Assembly: GCA_023399595.1 (NCBI GenBank)
Contig: JAEWOR010000005.1
Location: 1-63,354 of the forward strand
Origin: Bacteroidota bacterium
Lineage (GTDB): Bacteria > Bacteroidota > Bacteroidia > Flavobacteriales > Weeksellaceae
Direction: 5' to 3'
Length of the DNA: 63,354 nt
Position numbers and translations under genes: made by a program
Notes under the pieces: generated by a model
Told to the model about the DNA's origin: nothing
Seen by the model: the letters and a program-made list of their open reading frames with translations, nothing else
The model's database searches: none
Shown: in pieces, positions 1 to 8,647 of the stretch
Numbering within the stretch: the first letter of the stretch is position 1
How the letters are laid out: the number at the start of each line of letters is the position of its first letter

Positions 1-21
1 GGGGTGGCCAAAGGCCACCCC
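1..21. terminator. Perfect 9-bp GC-rich hairpin at the window edge
   Basis: GGGGTGGCC and GGCCACCCC pair perfectly around an AAA loop, 15 bases beyond the stop codon of the minus-strand M3 peptidase gene. Its position suggests the terminator of that gene, but any U-run would lie outside the window. Confidence 0.55.
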
Positions 22-35
22 GATTCATTAAAAAA

Positions 36-2177
36 TTATTTTATAAACCCTCTATTTCTCAACAAAGGTTTAATATCCGGATTACGACCAGTGAAATCTT
101 TGTAAGCCTGATTAAGATCTACTGAGTTTCCCACCGAAAGAATATATTTTCTAAATCTATCGCCATTTTCTCTCGTTAAGCCACCGTTATTTTTTATCCA
201 TTCCCAAGCGTCACTATCTAAAGTTTCCGCCCACAGATAAGCATAATAGCCTGCAGAATACCCACCTCCCCAAACATGTGCGAAATAAGGCGTATGGTAT
301 CTTGGAGGAACGGTTGCCAAAGTAAAGCCATTGTTTTGTAAAGATTTTTTCTCAAAATCTAAGGCAGGTAAAAAATCAGCATTATTATTTACAGTATGCC
401 AATCCATATCCATAGCAGCAGCAGAAACCAATTCCGTAGTCATATATCCTTGATTGAAAGTAGCAGCTTTTTTAATTTTGTCTACTAAATTTTGAGGAAT
501 AGGCTTTTTAGTTTCGTAATGAAGCGCATAGTTTTTCAAAACGATAGGATCTAAAGCCCAATGCTCATTTATTTGAGACGGGAATTCCACGAAATCTCTT
601 GGTGTATTTGTTCCAGAAATAGAAGGATATTTTTGATTGGCAAAAATCCCGTGAATAGAATGTCCAAACTCATGGAACATAGTTGTTACATCATCATAGC
701 TTATTAATGAAGACTTTCCAGGAGCTGGTTTTTGATAATTAAAGCAATTTACAATAACAGGTTTTGTTCCCAAAAGGTGAGATTGCTCTACAAAATTACT
801 CATCCAAGCGCCTCCACTTTTAGAATCTCTGGTATAGAAATCTAAATAATAAATCGCCAAAGAAGTTCCATCATGATCAAAAACTTCGTAAGCCACAACA
901 TCAGGATGATAGACAGGTAAATCTGTTCTTTTCTTGAAAGTAATTCCGTAGAATTTTTCCGCAGCGTAGAAAACACCTTTTTCAAGAACTGTAGTTACTT
1001 CAAAATAAGGTTTTATTTCGTTTTCATCAAGGTCGTATTTTGCTTTTCGAACTTGTTCAGAATAAAAATTCCAATCCCAAGGTTCAAGCTTAAAGCCCCC
1101 TTTTTGTTTGTCAATTAAATCTTGAATGTCTTTTGCTTCACGTTTTGCCGTTTCTACAGCAGGTTTAGCAATTTGATTCATTAAATTTTTTGCAGCCTCT
1201 GGAGTTTTTGCCATTTGATCTTGCAACTTCCATTCTGCAAAGTTTTTCTTACCTAAAATTTTAGCTTTTTTAAGTCTTAATTTTGCTAATTTTTCAAGGG
1301 TTTCTCGGGTGTCATTGGCGTCATTTTTTTCTGCTCTAGTCCAAGATGCTTTAAATAACTTTTCCCTTGTTGCTCTATTTTTAAGATTTTGTAAAAGAGG
1401 TTGTTGTGTGGTGTTTTGTAAAGCTAAAAAGTATTTTCCTTCTTGTCCAGCAGCTTTTGCGTCTGTAGCAGCTGCAGCAATTTCGTCTGCAGAAAGACCA
1501 TCTAGTTCTTTAACATCAGAAATTAAAAGTCCACCTTGCTTTCTCGCCTCCAATAATTTGTTGGAATATTGAGTGGATAAAGAAGCCATTTCTTGGTTAA
1601 CTTGCTTTAATTTCTCTTTATCTGCATGGGAAAGATTAGCTCCAGCAATTTCAAAATTTTGTTTGTAAAATTCTAAAAGTCTTTTGCTTTCAGCATCTAG
1701 ACCTTTTTCTTTTATCGATTTTATTTTTTGATACAAAAACTCGTTCAAATAAATTTTATCTGTATGAGCTGCAAAAATTGGTGCGTATTCTTGTTCTAAA
1801 GCTTGAAGCGTAGGGTTGGTATTGGCGCTTGTTAAATTATAAAAAACAATTTGAGCACGTTTCAATACGTCACCACTTTTTTCAAGGGCAACAATGGTGT
1901 TTTCAAATGTGGGAACAGCACGATTATTGGCAATCATATTAATTTCTTGCTCGTGTTGTTTTAGGCCAAATTCAAAGGCTGGTTTGAAATGTTCGTCCTT
2001 TATCTTATCAAATTCGGGAGCTTCATACTGCAATTTGCTCTTCTCCATAAAAGGATTATTCACCATTTCAGAATTATTTGTTTTTATTTCAGTCTGATTT
2101 TCAGGTTTTTTCATAGTAGTACACGCTGAATTTATTACTAATGTTGAAAGTAAAAAGTAGGATGCAATATTTTTCAT
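36..2177 (-). CDS. dcp: M3 family zinc metallopeptidase (peptidyl-dipeptidase Dcp-like), lipoprotein
   Basis: The product is an M3 (thimet oligopeptidase/Dcp) family enzyme that would trim short peptides, releasing C-terminal dipeptides if it is a true Dcp. At 713 residues it has the family's usual length. The zinc-binding HEFGH motif lies at about residues 502-506, and the conserved C-terminal region with an AHVWGGGYSAGYYAYLWAE stretch is present. The N-terminus has a hydrophobic segment ending in a lipobox-like INSAC, so it is probably a lipoprotein in the periplasm or on the outer membrane. It is transcribed alone, away from the DUF2807 gene. The family is certain; Dcp specificity is inferred from similarity. 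Confidence 0.9.
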   Translation of the reverse strand: MKNIASYFLLSTLVINSACTTMKKPENQTEIKTNNSEMVNNPFMEKSKLQYEAPEFDKIKDEHFKPAFEFGLKQHEQEINMIANNRAVPTFENTIVALEKSGDVLKRAQIVFYNLTSANTNPTLQALEQEYAPIFAAHTDKIYLNEFLYQKIKSIKEKGLDAESKRLLEFYKQNFEIAGANLSHADKEKLKQVNQEMASLSTQYSNKLLEARKQGGLLISDVKELDGLSADEIAAAATDAKAAGQEGKYFLALQNTTQQPLLQNLKNRATREKLFKASWTRAEKNDANDTRETLEKLAKLRLKKAKILGKKNFAEWKLQDQMAKTPEAAKNLMNQIAKPAVETAKREAKDIQDLIDKQKGGFKLEPWDWNFYSEQVRKAKYDLDENEIKPYFEVTTVLEKGVFYAAEKFYGITFKKRTDLPVYHPDVVAYEVFDHDGTSLAIYYLDFYTRDSKSGGAWMSNFVEQSHLLGTKPVIVNCFNYQKPAPGKSSLISYDDVTTMFHEFGHSIHGIFANQKYPSISGTNTPRDFVEFPSQINEHWALDPIVLKNYALHYETKKPIPQNLVDKIKKAATFNQGYMTTELVSAAAMDMDWHTVNNNADFLPALDFEKKSLQNNGFTLATVPPRYHTPYFAHVWGGGYSAGYYAYLWAETLDSDAWEWIKNNGGLTRENGDRFRKYILSVGNSVDLNQAYKDFTGRNPDIKPLLRNRGFIK

Positions 2178-2229
2178 AAATTAGTTGTTGATAATTGTAA
2201 AGGTATTAATAATATAAAAATAGAAGTTT

Positions 2230-3042
2230 ATGAAAGCAAAATTATTTTCAATATTTATACTTACATCCTTATTAACGTCTTGTTATAAAGACGATAATAA
2301 GAATAAGCATGACATAAAAATTCTTCCAGATATTAGCAGTTCCAAAGATGAAACGATGAAATCTAAAGAATTGGTGGCGGATTTTGATGAGATTGTGGTG
2401 GCTCAAAGTATAGAAGCTGAAATTATTAAAGCCGATCATGAGAAAGTGGTTGTTTTTGCTCCTTCTAATATTTTAGACGGAATTATTATTCAGAAAGAAG
2501 GTTCTGTACTTTCTTTGCATTATAAATCTGGAGTTAGGGTTACCAATAGCAATAAAGTGAAAGCTAAAATTTACCTTAAAGATTTTACGAAACTTACCGC
2601 TAATTCTGGAGCTGAAATAAAAATAAAAGATCAATATACACAAGAGAAAACAATTTTAGATGCTTCTAGCTCAGGAGAAATTTTTGGTGATCTTGAAGCA
2701 AATGATTTAAAAATAAACTTGAACAGCAGTGGAAGTTACAAAGGCAAGATTTGGGCGGTGAATTTAGAAGTTGAAGCTTCTTCTTCGGGATCTCTTGATG
2801 CATCAGGAAAGTCTAAAAATTCTGCTGTAACAGCATCTTCTGGAAGTGATGTAAATTTATCTAAAGTTATTACTGAGTATGCAAAGCTAGAGGCGTCAAG
2901 CGGATCTGAAATTAAAATAGGGGTAATCTCTTCTCTAGAAGCTGAATCTTCATCAGGAGCTTCTATTAATGTGAGTAAAAAAGGGGATGTTAAAATTATA
3001 AAAAAGGAACAAAGTAGCGGAGGAAATATTAATATACAATAA
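2230..3042 (+). CDS. DUF2807 (putative auto-transporter adhesin, head GIN domain) lipoprotein
   Basis: The 270-residue protein starts with a lipoprotein signal ending in LLTSC. It is then built of short repeating beta-strand units rich in Ser, Gly and Ala (SSSGE, SSGS, ASSGSD), which is the appearance of DUF2807 (head GIN domain) proteins that fold as a right-handed beta-helix. Such proteins are common cell-surface lipoproteins in Bacteroidota, without an established biochemical function. The gene is divergent from the M3 peptidase and converges on the antiporter gene across a shared hairpin. Confidence 0.8.
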   Translation: MKAKLFSIFILTSLLTSCYKDDNKNKHDIKILPDISSSKDETMKSKELVADFDEIVVAQSIEAEIIKADHEKVVVFAPSNILDGIIIQKEGSVLSLHYKSGVRVTNSNKVKAKIYLKDFTKLTANSGAEIKIKDQYTQEKTILDASSSGEIFGDLEANDLKINLNSSGSYKGKIWAVNLEVEASSSGSLDASGKSKNSAVTASSGSDVNLSKVITEYAKLEASSGSEIKIGVISSLEAESSSGASINVSKKGDVKIIKKEQSSGGNINIQ

Positions 3043-3063
3043 AAGTAAAATCTATAATAAAAA

Positions 3064-3092
3064 AGAAGACTAATGAAAATTTAGTCTTCTTC
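3064..3092 (-). terminator. Terminator overlapping the antiporter stop codon
   Basis: A 9-bp stem (GAAGACTAA / TTAGTCTTC) around a 7-nt loop is followed on the minus strand by a T-rich run. The stem contains the last codons and the stop of the minus-strand antiporter gene. The opposite strand could serve the DUF2807 gene weakly. Confidence 0.7.
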
Positions 3093-4988
3093 TTCTTCTT
3101 CTTCTTCTCTATCATCATTCTGAATGTCGTCATTTTGGTTTTCCCAATTGGAAGTTGCAAAACTCAAATTGTCATATGCCAATAGTTCTTCTTCTCTTTG
3201 TATTACTTCTTTAGTGGTGAAAATAGCTTCTTCGTCAATTTTTTCGCTCATTTTTGCCAGTTTTTTTACGGAAGCTTTATCAATAGCCATAAATCTTTTA
3301 CCCAATCTTCGTGCAGAATATTTTCGCATTCCTGTTTCGTGGAGAAGGTCTATTGCCATATCTACAGCGGTTCCCAAAGTTTCTCTATAAATATTTTCAA
3401 TATTGTGGTTAAGGTAATAATAAGCGTCTACACGGTTTCTTGTTCGCACAAAAATTTTCATTTTAGGATATTTTTGGCGAACCATTTCTGTGATAAATTT
3501 ATTTTCTTCGGGATCATCCAAACAGAGAACCAAAATTTCGGCATCATCAATTCCTGCAGCTCTTAACACTTGTATTCTAGTTGCGTCACCATAAAAGACT
3601 TTAAATCCGTAACTTCTTAATAATTTAATACGGTCTGGATCATTATCTAAAACTGTTGCCGCTATTTTATTGGCTTTTAAAAGTCGTCCTACAGTGCTTC
3701 CAAAATGCCCAAAACCTACAATAATTATTTTCTTTTGAGTTTGATTGTGCTTCTTGTGCAATATATTGTAATCTGATTCTTCCTCTGGTTTTTCTCCTAT
3801 AAATTTTGGAGTAATCAGTTTGTCATTTATCAACAATAAAATAGGAGTAATCATCATGGTAATAGCACTTATAGCCATTAATTTTGCATTGATTTCTGGT
3901 GAGAAAAGGTATAATTTAGTAGAAAAATTAATCAGTACAAAAGCAAATTCACCTACTTGTGAAAGGGCAAAAGCATAAAATAAATTTTGTGAAAAATCTA
4001 ACTTGAAAAATTTACCTATCAATAATAAAACGATAAACTTTATTAAAAGCACGGCTACAACCATTCCTCCAATAAACGTAGGATCAGCCATTATTACACT
4101 AAAATTAATAGTGGAGCCAACGCTCACAAAAAATACCGCCAATAATAATCCTTTGAAAGGTTCTATCTGAGCTTCTAACTCGTTTCTAAATTCTGAATTG
4201 GCAAGCATTACTCCCGCAATAAAAGCTCCCAAAGCTGGGGAAAGTCCTATGGTTACCATAAGTTCGGACACTCCAATAACAAGAAATAATGATGAAGCCG
4301 TTAACAATTCTACCATTCCTGAACTTGAAACATATCTTAAAAAGTGTACAATAACATATTTTCCAATGAGGATGAGGAGAACAACACTTCCAAGAACCGT
4401 AGCGGCTTGTAGCCATTCTGGAAGTTTCTGTATAAAAACTTGAGCTTCCGAACTGTTCTCTTGTGGGTGGTATTTTGCAATGATGGGAAGTAAAGCCAAA
4501 ATAGGAATTACAGCAATGTCCTGAAATAATAAAGTTGCAAAGGATGCTTCCCCCGCAAGTGTTTTTAGGTTGTTTTTTTCTTGTAAGGTTTGCAAAACAA
4601 TGGCGGTGGAAGAAAGTGCAAAACATAAAGCGACAGCAATAGCGGTTTCCATTCTCCAACCAATAAATACGAATACTGAAAATATCAGGACAACGGTCAT
4701 TATCATTTGAGAAAGTCCCAGGCCAATGATTTTTTTTCTCATGGACCAAAATTTTCTTGGATCTAGCTCAAGTCCAATAAGAAAAAGAAGCATGATAACA
4801 CCAAATTCACTAGCATGCATAATGTTGTCAACATCCTTTCCTGTTAATTTTAAAACATACGGACCGATAATTATTCCACCCACTAAATATCCAATTACGG
4901 AACTTAAACCCAATTTACGAGCTAGGGGAACCATAATAATGGCGACTCCTAAAAAAATAAGGGCAGTCATTGCAATAGATGATTCCAT
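3081..4988 (-). CDS. CPA2 family monovalent cation:proton antiporter with RCK/TrkA-N domain (KefC-like)
   Basis: This 635-residue membrane protein exchanges K+ or Na+ for protons. Residues 1 to about 390 are a Na+/H+ exchanger domain with about 12 membrane segments. A Rossmann-type TrkA-N domain follows from about residue 415 (IIIVGFGHFGSTVGRLL). The C-terminus is acidic and ends in a run of glutamates encoded by a GAA repeat. Six bases upstream lies a small NAD(P)H oxidoreductase gene, reproducing the KefFC/KefGB pairing in which a flavoprotein gates the potassium efflux antiporter. Thiol-adduct gating is inferred from that pairing and not visible in the sequence. Confidence 0.85.
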   Translation of the reverse strand: MESSIAMTALIFLGVAIIMVPLARKLGLSSVIGYLVGGIIIGPYVLKLTGKDVDNIMHASEFGVIMLLFLIGLELDPRKFWSMRKKIIGLGLSQMIMTVVLIFSVFVFIGWRMETAIAVALCFALSSTAIVLQTLQEKNNLKTLAGEASFATLLFQDIAVIPILALLPIIAKYHPQENSSEAQVFIQKLPEWLQAATVLGSVVLLILIGKYVIVHFLRYVSSSGMVELLTASSLFLVIGVSELMVTIGLSPALGAFIAGVMLANSEFRNELEAQIEPFKGLLLAVFFVSVGSTINFSVIMADPTFIGGMVVAVLLIKFIVLLLIGKFFKLDFSQNLFYAFALSQVGEFAFVLINFSTKLYLFSPEINAKLMAISAITMMITPILLLINDKLITPKFIGEKPEEESDYNILHKKHNQTQKKIIIVGFGHFGSTVGRLLKANKIAATVLDNDPDRIKLLRSYGFKVFYGDATRIQVLRAAGIDDAEILVLCLDDPEENKFITEMVRQKYPKMKIFVRTRNRVDAYYYLNHNIENIYRETLGTAVDMAIDLLHETGMRKYSARRLGKRFMAIDKASVKKLAKMSEKIDEEAIFTTKEVIQREEELLAYDNLSFATSNWENQNDDIQNDDREEEEEEED

Positions 4989-4994
4989 AAATCT

Positions 4995-5516
4995 TTATTG
5001 ATTCAGCATTTTTATAAATTCATGTTTGTGAAAGATAATTTCTTTTTTACTCAATTTATTGGCTTCGTACACCACTTTTATATGTTTAATGTTGGCTTTA
5101 AATACTTTTAAACTAACAATTAGACTACTGATGAGGTCTTTAACGGTATATTGATAAGTGCCTTCTTTGGTATAAGATCTTTCTTTACCACCGGTGGTTA
5201 CCACTATATAAATTTCTTTGTTTTCAAAGGGGTTGTGGTTTCCTTCTTTAAGCCATTCTCTGTCCAAAACTTCTTCTATCCAAAGTTTTAATAAAGGTGG
5301 AATTCCAAACCATATCATAGGAAATTGGAAAATTACTCTTTCATAATCTTTTAGGCGCTTTCTTTCTCTAAAGGCGGCAATATGAAAATCTGAATATTCT
5401 TCGTATAAATCTCGTAATGTGAAATGCTGATCTCGTACATAAAAATTGTAGAGTTCTACGTTGGAATTTGAGTATTCCAAATATGGATGGGCAAATATGA
5501 CTAATGTTTTTTTCAC
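4995..5516 (-). CDS. NAD(P)H-dependent oxidoreductase, KefF/KefG-like ancillary flavoprotein
   Basis: The 173-residue protein has the flavodoxin-like NAD(P)H dehydrogenase (quinone) fold. An N-terminal VIFAHPYLEYSNSN segment resembles the FMN-binding loop of the family, followed by FQFPMIWFGIPPLLKLWIEE and VVTTGG. In enterobacteria such proteins (KefF, KefG) are ancillary subunits of the Kef potassium efflux systems. Here the gene is immediately upstream of, and in the same operon as, a Kef-like antiporter, so the same role is likely. A free-standing quinone reductase role is the alternative. Confidence 0.82.
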   Translation of the reverse strand: MKKTLVIFAHPYLEYSNSNVELYNFYVRDQHFTLRDLYEEYSDFHIAAFRERKRLKDYERVIFQFPMIWFGIPPLLKLWIEEVLDREWLKEGNHNPFENKEIYIVVTTGGKERSYTKEGTYQYTVKDLISSLIVSLKVFKANIKHIKVVYEANKLSKKEIIFHKHEFIKMLNQ

Positions 5517-5560
5517 AAAAAAAGCTCCTAATTCGTAAATTTAAGAAAAAAGGAGCTTAT
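5517..5560 (-). terminator. Rho-independent terminator of the LemA-TPM operon
   Basis: On the minus strand AAGCTCCT pairs with AGGAGCTT across an A/T-rich loop and is followed by a T-run, 34 bases after the stop of the glycine-rich TPM protein. Confidence 0.75.
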
Positions 5561-5593
5561 TTATATTGTAGAAAATTATTCTTTTAATGATTT

Positions 5594-6403
5594 TTACCAG
5601 CCTCCGGATGCACCACCACCACCAAAGGAGCCACCACCGCCAAATCCTCCGAAACCTCCACCGCTGCTTCCGCCACCAAAACCACCGCCACCAAAGCTGC
5701 CTGGGAAAGGGAAAAACCCTCCAGGATAGTTTCTACGACCACGTCTTGTAATCACTACATCATCGTCATCTCCATAGTTTCCTCCATTTCCGCCACCATT
5801 GTTTTTGCTAATGATCATTAAGATAATCATAAAAATAATTACAATTAGAATAATCCCACCAACTCCAATCCCGTCACCACCGCTATCAATATTCTGAATA
5901 GGTTTGAATTTCCCTTGCAAAGCATCAATAATGGAAGACGTTCCACGGTTAATGCCTTCATACCAATTTCCTTGTTTGAAATGTGGAGCAACTACATAAT
6001 CTAGAATTTGTCCAGCTACAGAAGCTGTAAGATATTGTTCAACGGCTCTTCCTTGTTGTATGGCCATTGTTCTGTCTTCGGTGGCAATAAGAAAAACCAC
6101 ACCATTGTCCACGCCTTTTTTACCAATTCCCCATTTTTCTCCAAACATGGTGGCTAAGAAATTAATGTCTTCTCCTTTTGTACTTGGGATAATAATTACT
6201 TCTATTTCTGTAGATGTGGAATCTGCATACTTTATAAGTTTATCATTAAGGGCATTTTTTTCTGTAGCATTTAAAATATTCGCCTCGTCATAAACTGGAT
6301 ATAGAATATTTGGTTTTTGCGGAATATTGTACTGTGCAGATAACAGTCCGTAAATGCAAATGAAAAAAAGAGAATAAAATATTTTAAGAGAATGTAATCT
6401 CAT
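5594..6403 (-). CDS. YgcG-like TPM domain protein with glycine-rich tail
   Basis: The start at 6403 gives a clean signal peptide (MRLHSLKIFYSLFFICIYGL); an upstream ATG at 6430 would put nine polar residues before it. After the signal comes a TPM (repair_PSII) domain of about 150 residues containing VYDEANILN and NGVVFLIATEDRTMAIQQG. Then come one membrane segment (IILIVIIFMIILMII) and a Gly/Phe/Ser-rich tail of about 50 residues. TPM proteins are membrane-tethered factors of uncertain function; the plant homologue acts in photosystem II repair. It overlaps the preceding TPM gene by 20 bases and is third in the LemA-TPM-TPM operon. Confidence 0.85.
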   Translation of the reverse strand: MRLHSLKIFYSLFFICIYGLLSAQYNIPQKPNILYPVYDEANILNATEKNALNDKLIKYADSTSTEIEVIIIPSTKGEDINFLATMFGEKWGIGKKGVDNGVVFLIATEDRTMAIQQGRAVEQYLTASVAGQILDYVVAPHFKQGNWYEGINRGTSSIIDALQGKFKPIQNIDSGGDGIGVGGIILIVIIFMIILMIISKNNGGGNGGNYGDDDDVVITRRGRRNYPGGFFPFPGSFGGGGFGGGSSGGGFGGFGGGGSFGGGGASGGW

Positions 6404-6812
6404 TAGGAAGTTCGTTAATGTTTTCACCACGAAGTGGGAAATGTTTTTTTAGTTCGTAACCTGTTTCTAAGACAGCTTTTTTTAAGGGGTCGAAAAAGTT
6501 TTTTTTACCGAATTCTGTAGTAATTTCGTCGTGTAAACGATCCCAAAATTCTTGATGCACTTTTTGATGAATTCCTTTATCACCAATAATAGTAAGGTAT
6601 TTTTTTTCGAAGTTGATATGGAAAAGAACAGCATTTAGTTCTGCAGTTTTCCCCATGCAAAGTCTTTTAAAAACTTCAAAAGCAGCTTCAGCATTATGAT
6701 CTTCGGTGTTGGAATCTATATGGATTCTTATTTCACCTGTAGAATGCTGTTCTGCGGATTGAATGGCTTCCACAAGGGAAGCCATTTGTTGTTCTGTTAG
6801 GAAATTACTCAT
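6384..6812 (-). CDS. TPM domain protein, short soluble form
   Basis: The 142-residue protein consists of little more than a TPM domain. It has the family's STGEIRIHI segment near residue 25 and HINFEKKYLTIIGDKGIHQKV in the middle. No signal peptide or membrane segment is visible, so it is probably cytoplasmic or peripherally bound. Start and stop overlap both neighbours (the lemA stop and this start share base 6812), implying translational coupling. The LemA plus two TPM proteins arrangement recurs in Bacteroidota; the cellular role is not established. Confidence 0.83.
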   Translation of the reverse strand: MSNFLTEQQMASLVEAIQSAEQHSTGEIRIHIDSNTEDHNAEAAFEVFKRLCMGKTAELNAVLFHINFEKKYLTIIGDKGIHQKVHQEFWDRLHDEITTEFGKKNFFDPLKKAVLETGYELKKHFPLRGENINELPNEITFS

Positions 6813-7420
6813 TATTCAGAGAATACTTCTGGAGCTTTATTAGCACCTGCTTCAGCTTTGAAGTATGGTTTTTCTTTAAAGTTCGTGAAATTCGCTAAAA
6901 TATTATTAGGGAATGTTTTTATAGAAGTGTTGTAATCTTTTGCAGCATCGTTATAATAAACAGTTTCTGTTCTAATGCTGTTTTCAATTGCAGTATATTC
7001 TCTTTGGAAGTTGATATACTGTTGGTCTGCTTTAAGATTTGGATATTGCTCTACAACCGCCATTAATCTGCTCAAAGCTCCACTTAATTCACCTTGCGCT
7101 GCTTGGAATTTTGCCATGTCAGCTTCCGTCATATTTGTTGGATCAATAGTTACAGAAGTAGCTTTAGATCTAGCCTCAATAACTTTTGTAAGGGTTTCTT
7201 GCTCGAATTTTGAATAAGATTTTACGGTTCTTTCTAAGTTAGGGATAAGGTTTGCTCTTTTTTGATAAACCGTTTCTACGTTAGACCATTTTGCGTCCAC
7301 CGTTTGTTCTTTTCCTACAAAATTGTTATATCCATTTTTACCCCAGAAGAATAGAATTCCTACAATAATTAGAAGGGCAATACCAATAGTTCCTGCACTC
7401 ATGCAGCCTTTATTTTTCAT
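6812..7420 (-). CDS. lemA: LemA family protein
   Basis: The 202-residue protein has one N-terminal membrane segment (about residues 9-27) followed by an all-helical LemA domain with the diagnostic NVETVYQKRANLIPNLERTV stretch. The C-terminal part carries YNDAAKDYNTSI and FPNNILANFTNF, also typical. LemA proteins are small membrane-anchored helical proteins of unknown biochemical activity. Here it is first in an operon with two TPM domain proteins, a conserved association. Confidence 0.9.
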   Translation of the reverse strand: MKNKGCMSAGTIGIALLIIVGILFFWGKNGYNNFVGKEQTVDAKWSNVETVYQKRANLIPNLERTVKSYSKFEQETLTKVIEARSKATSVTIDPTNMTEADMAKFQAAQGELSGALSRLMAVVEQYPNLKADQQYINFQREYTAIENSIRTETVYYNDAAKDYNTSIKTFPNNILANFTNFKEKPYFKAEAGANKAPEVFSE

Positions 7421-7470
7421 AGTTTCAAATTTTTAATGTTTATTGTGCTGACCAAATATACAAATTATGT

Positions 7471-7478
7471 GCTAATTT
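7471..7478 (+). promoter_or_regulatory. Bacteroidota -7 promoter box for folA
   Basis: TAATTTTG matches TAnnTTTG and ends 16 bases before the dihydrofolate reductase start codon, giving a leader of about ten bases. Confidence 0.55.
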
Positions 7479-7494
7479 TGTAAAAAAATAGAAA

Positions 7495-7989
7495 ATGACG
7501 ACAATTGTTGTGGCAATGGGAAAAAATAATGAAATAGGAGCTGATAATAGCTTGTTATGGCATCTTCCTAAAGATCTAAAACATTTTAAAGAAATTACTT
7601 CTGGACATCCTGTAATTATGGGCAGAAAAACCTACGAGAGCATTGGTAAACCGCTTCCTAATAGAACTAATATTGTGGTTTCTAGAAAGAAAGATTGGTT
7701 TGAAGAAGGAATTTTAATTGTGGGAAGTATTAAAGAAGCTTTAAAGTTTGCTAAAAAAATTGATGAGAATATTTTTGTAATAGGTGGTGGGAATATTTAT
7801 GAGCAAACAATAGATTTAGCTGATAAGTTGGAAGTTACTCATGTAGATGCTAGTTTGAATGCAGATACTTTTTTTCCAAAAATTGATTTAAAAGTTTGGG
7901 TAAAGACCCAAGAAATGTGTGTAGAAAAAGATGAGAAAAATAATTATGATTTTTGTTTTCAAACCTTTGAGAGAAAAACGGAAATCTGA
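7495..7989 (+). CDS. folA: Dihydrofolate reductase
   Basis: DHFR reduces 7,8-dihydrofolate to tetrahydrofolate with NADPH for one-carbon metabolism and thymidylate synthesis. The 164-residue length is typical. Visible motifs include the N-terminal VVAMGKNNEIGADNSLLWHLP (Met20 loop and substrate pocket), the NADPH-binding GRKTYESIGKPLPNR and the VIGGGNIY segment near residue 98. It lies 37 bases upstream of a small TPR-like membrane protein with its own promoter box. Confidence 0.96.
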   Translation: MTTIVVAMGKNNEIGADNSLLWHLPKDLKHFKEITSGHPVIMGRKTYESIGKPLPNRTNIVVSRKKDWFEEGILIVGSIKEALKFAKKIDENIFVIGGGNIYEQTIDLADKLEVTHVDASLNADTFFPKIDLKVWVKTQEMCVEKDEKNNYDFCFQTFERKTEI

Positions 7990-8000
7990 TTTCAAATTTT

Positions 8001-8008
8001 TATCTTTG
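8001..8008 (+). promoter_or_regulatory. Bacteroidota -7 promoter box
   Basis: TATCTTTG matches TAnnTTTG and lies 18 bases before the ATG of the membrane protein at 8027. Confidence 0.5.
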
Positions 8009-8026
8009 CACTTCTAAAATTTTATA

Positions 8027-8596
8027 ATGAATAAAAATATAAAGCTAGTTTTAGCTGCACTTTTAATAGGATTAGGAATTTACATGATGTTTTTTACAAG
8101 AAACATCGGATGGGGAATAGTGGTGTTTTTACTTTCTGCACTTCCTATTGTATTATATTTTAAGAATGAATATATCTTGTTGGCTTTTTGGCAACTAAGA
8201 AAGCAGAATATGGAGAAAGCAGCGGTGTGGCTTACAAAAATCACCAACTACAAATCTCAACTTCAAAAAAATCAGTACGGATATTTTCATTATTTACAAG
8301 GTTTAACTTTGGCTCAAGATAGTCCTGCGAAAGTAGAACCTTTTATGAAAAAAGCTTTAGAATATGGTTTGAATATGAAGCATGATAGAGCAATGGCTAC
8401 TTTAAACTTAGCTGCTGTGGCTATTTCTAAAGGGAGAAAACAAGAAGGACAAAAATTGTTGGAAGAAGCTAAAAGATTAGATTCTGCAGGAATGATGACG
8501 GAGCAAATAAAAATGATGAAGGACCAACTGAAAATGCCAACCATGCAAAAACATGTGCATAATCCAAATATGAGAAATAGAGGGAAATTCTTCTAA
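8027..8596 (+). CDS. Membrane-anchored TPR-like protein, function unknown
   Basis: The 189-residue protein has two adjacent hydrophobic segments at the N-terminus (about residues 6-22 and 27-44). A cytoplasmic helical part follows, with TPR-like spacing (YFHYLQGLTLAQ, ATLNLAAVAISKGRKQEGQK) and a basic C-terminus. The motif degeneracy does not allow a family name. It converges on the TRIC gene over a bidirectional terminator and is probably monocistronic. It could be a scaffold at the inner membrane, but nothing in the sequence shows that. Confidence 0.75.
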   Translation: MNKNIKLVLAALLIGLGIYMMFFTRNIGWGIVVFLLSALPIVLYFKNEYILLAFWQLRKQNMEKAAVWLTKITNYKSQLQKNQYGYFHYLQGLTLAQDSPAKVEPFMKKALEYGLNMKHDRAMATLNLAAVAISKGRKQEGQKLLEEAKRLDSAGMMTEQIKMMKDQLKMPTMQKHVHNPNMRNRGKFF

Positions 8597-8615
8597 CAAC
8601 TCATTTAAAAATAAA

Positions 8616-8647
8616 AAATGCTTTCCAAAATTGGGAAGCATTTTTTT
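8616..8647. terminator. Bidirectional terminator between convergent genes
   Basis: A stem of about nine pairs (ATGCTTTCC with GGGAAGCAT, one G-T pair) is flanked by A-runs on the left and T-runs on the right, serving the TPR-like gene (+) and the TRIC gene (-). Confidence 0.8.

Noticed and set aside
4186..4749. 187-codon minus-strand frame inside the antiporter gene
   Set aside because: It is an alternate frame of the same strand with Cys/His/Trp-rich, unnatural composition; the antiporter frame is clearly the coding one.
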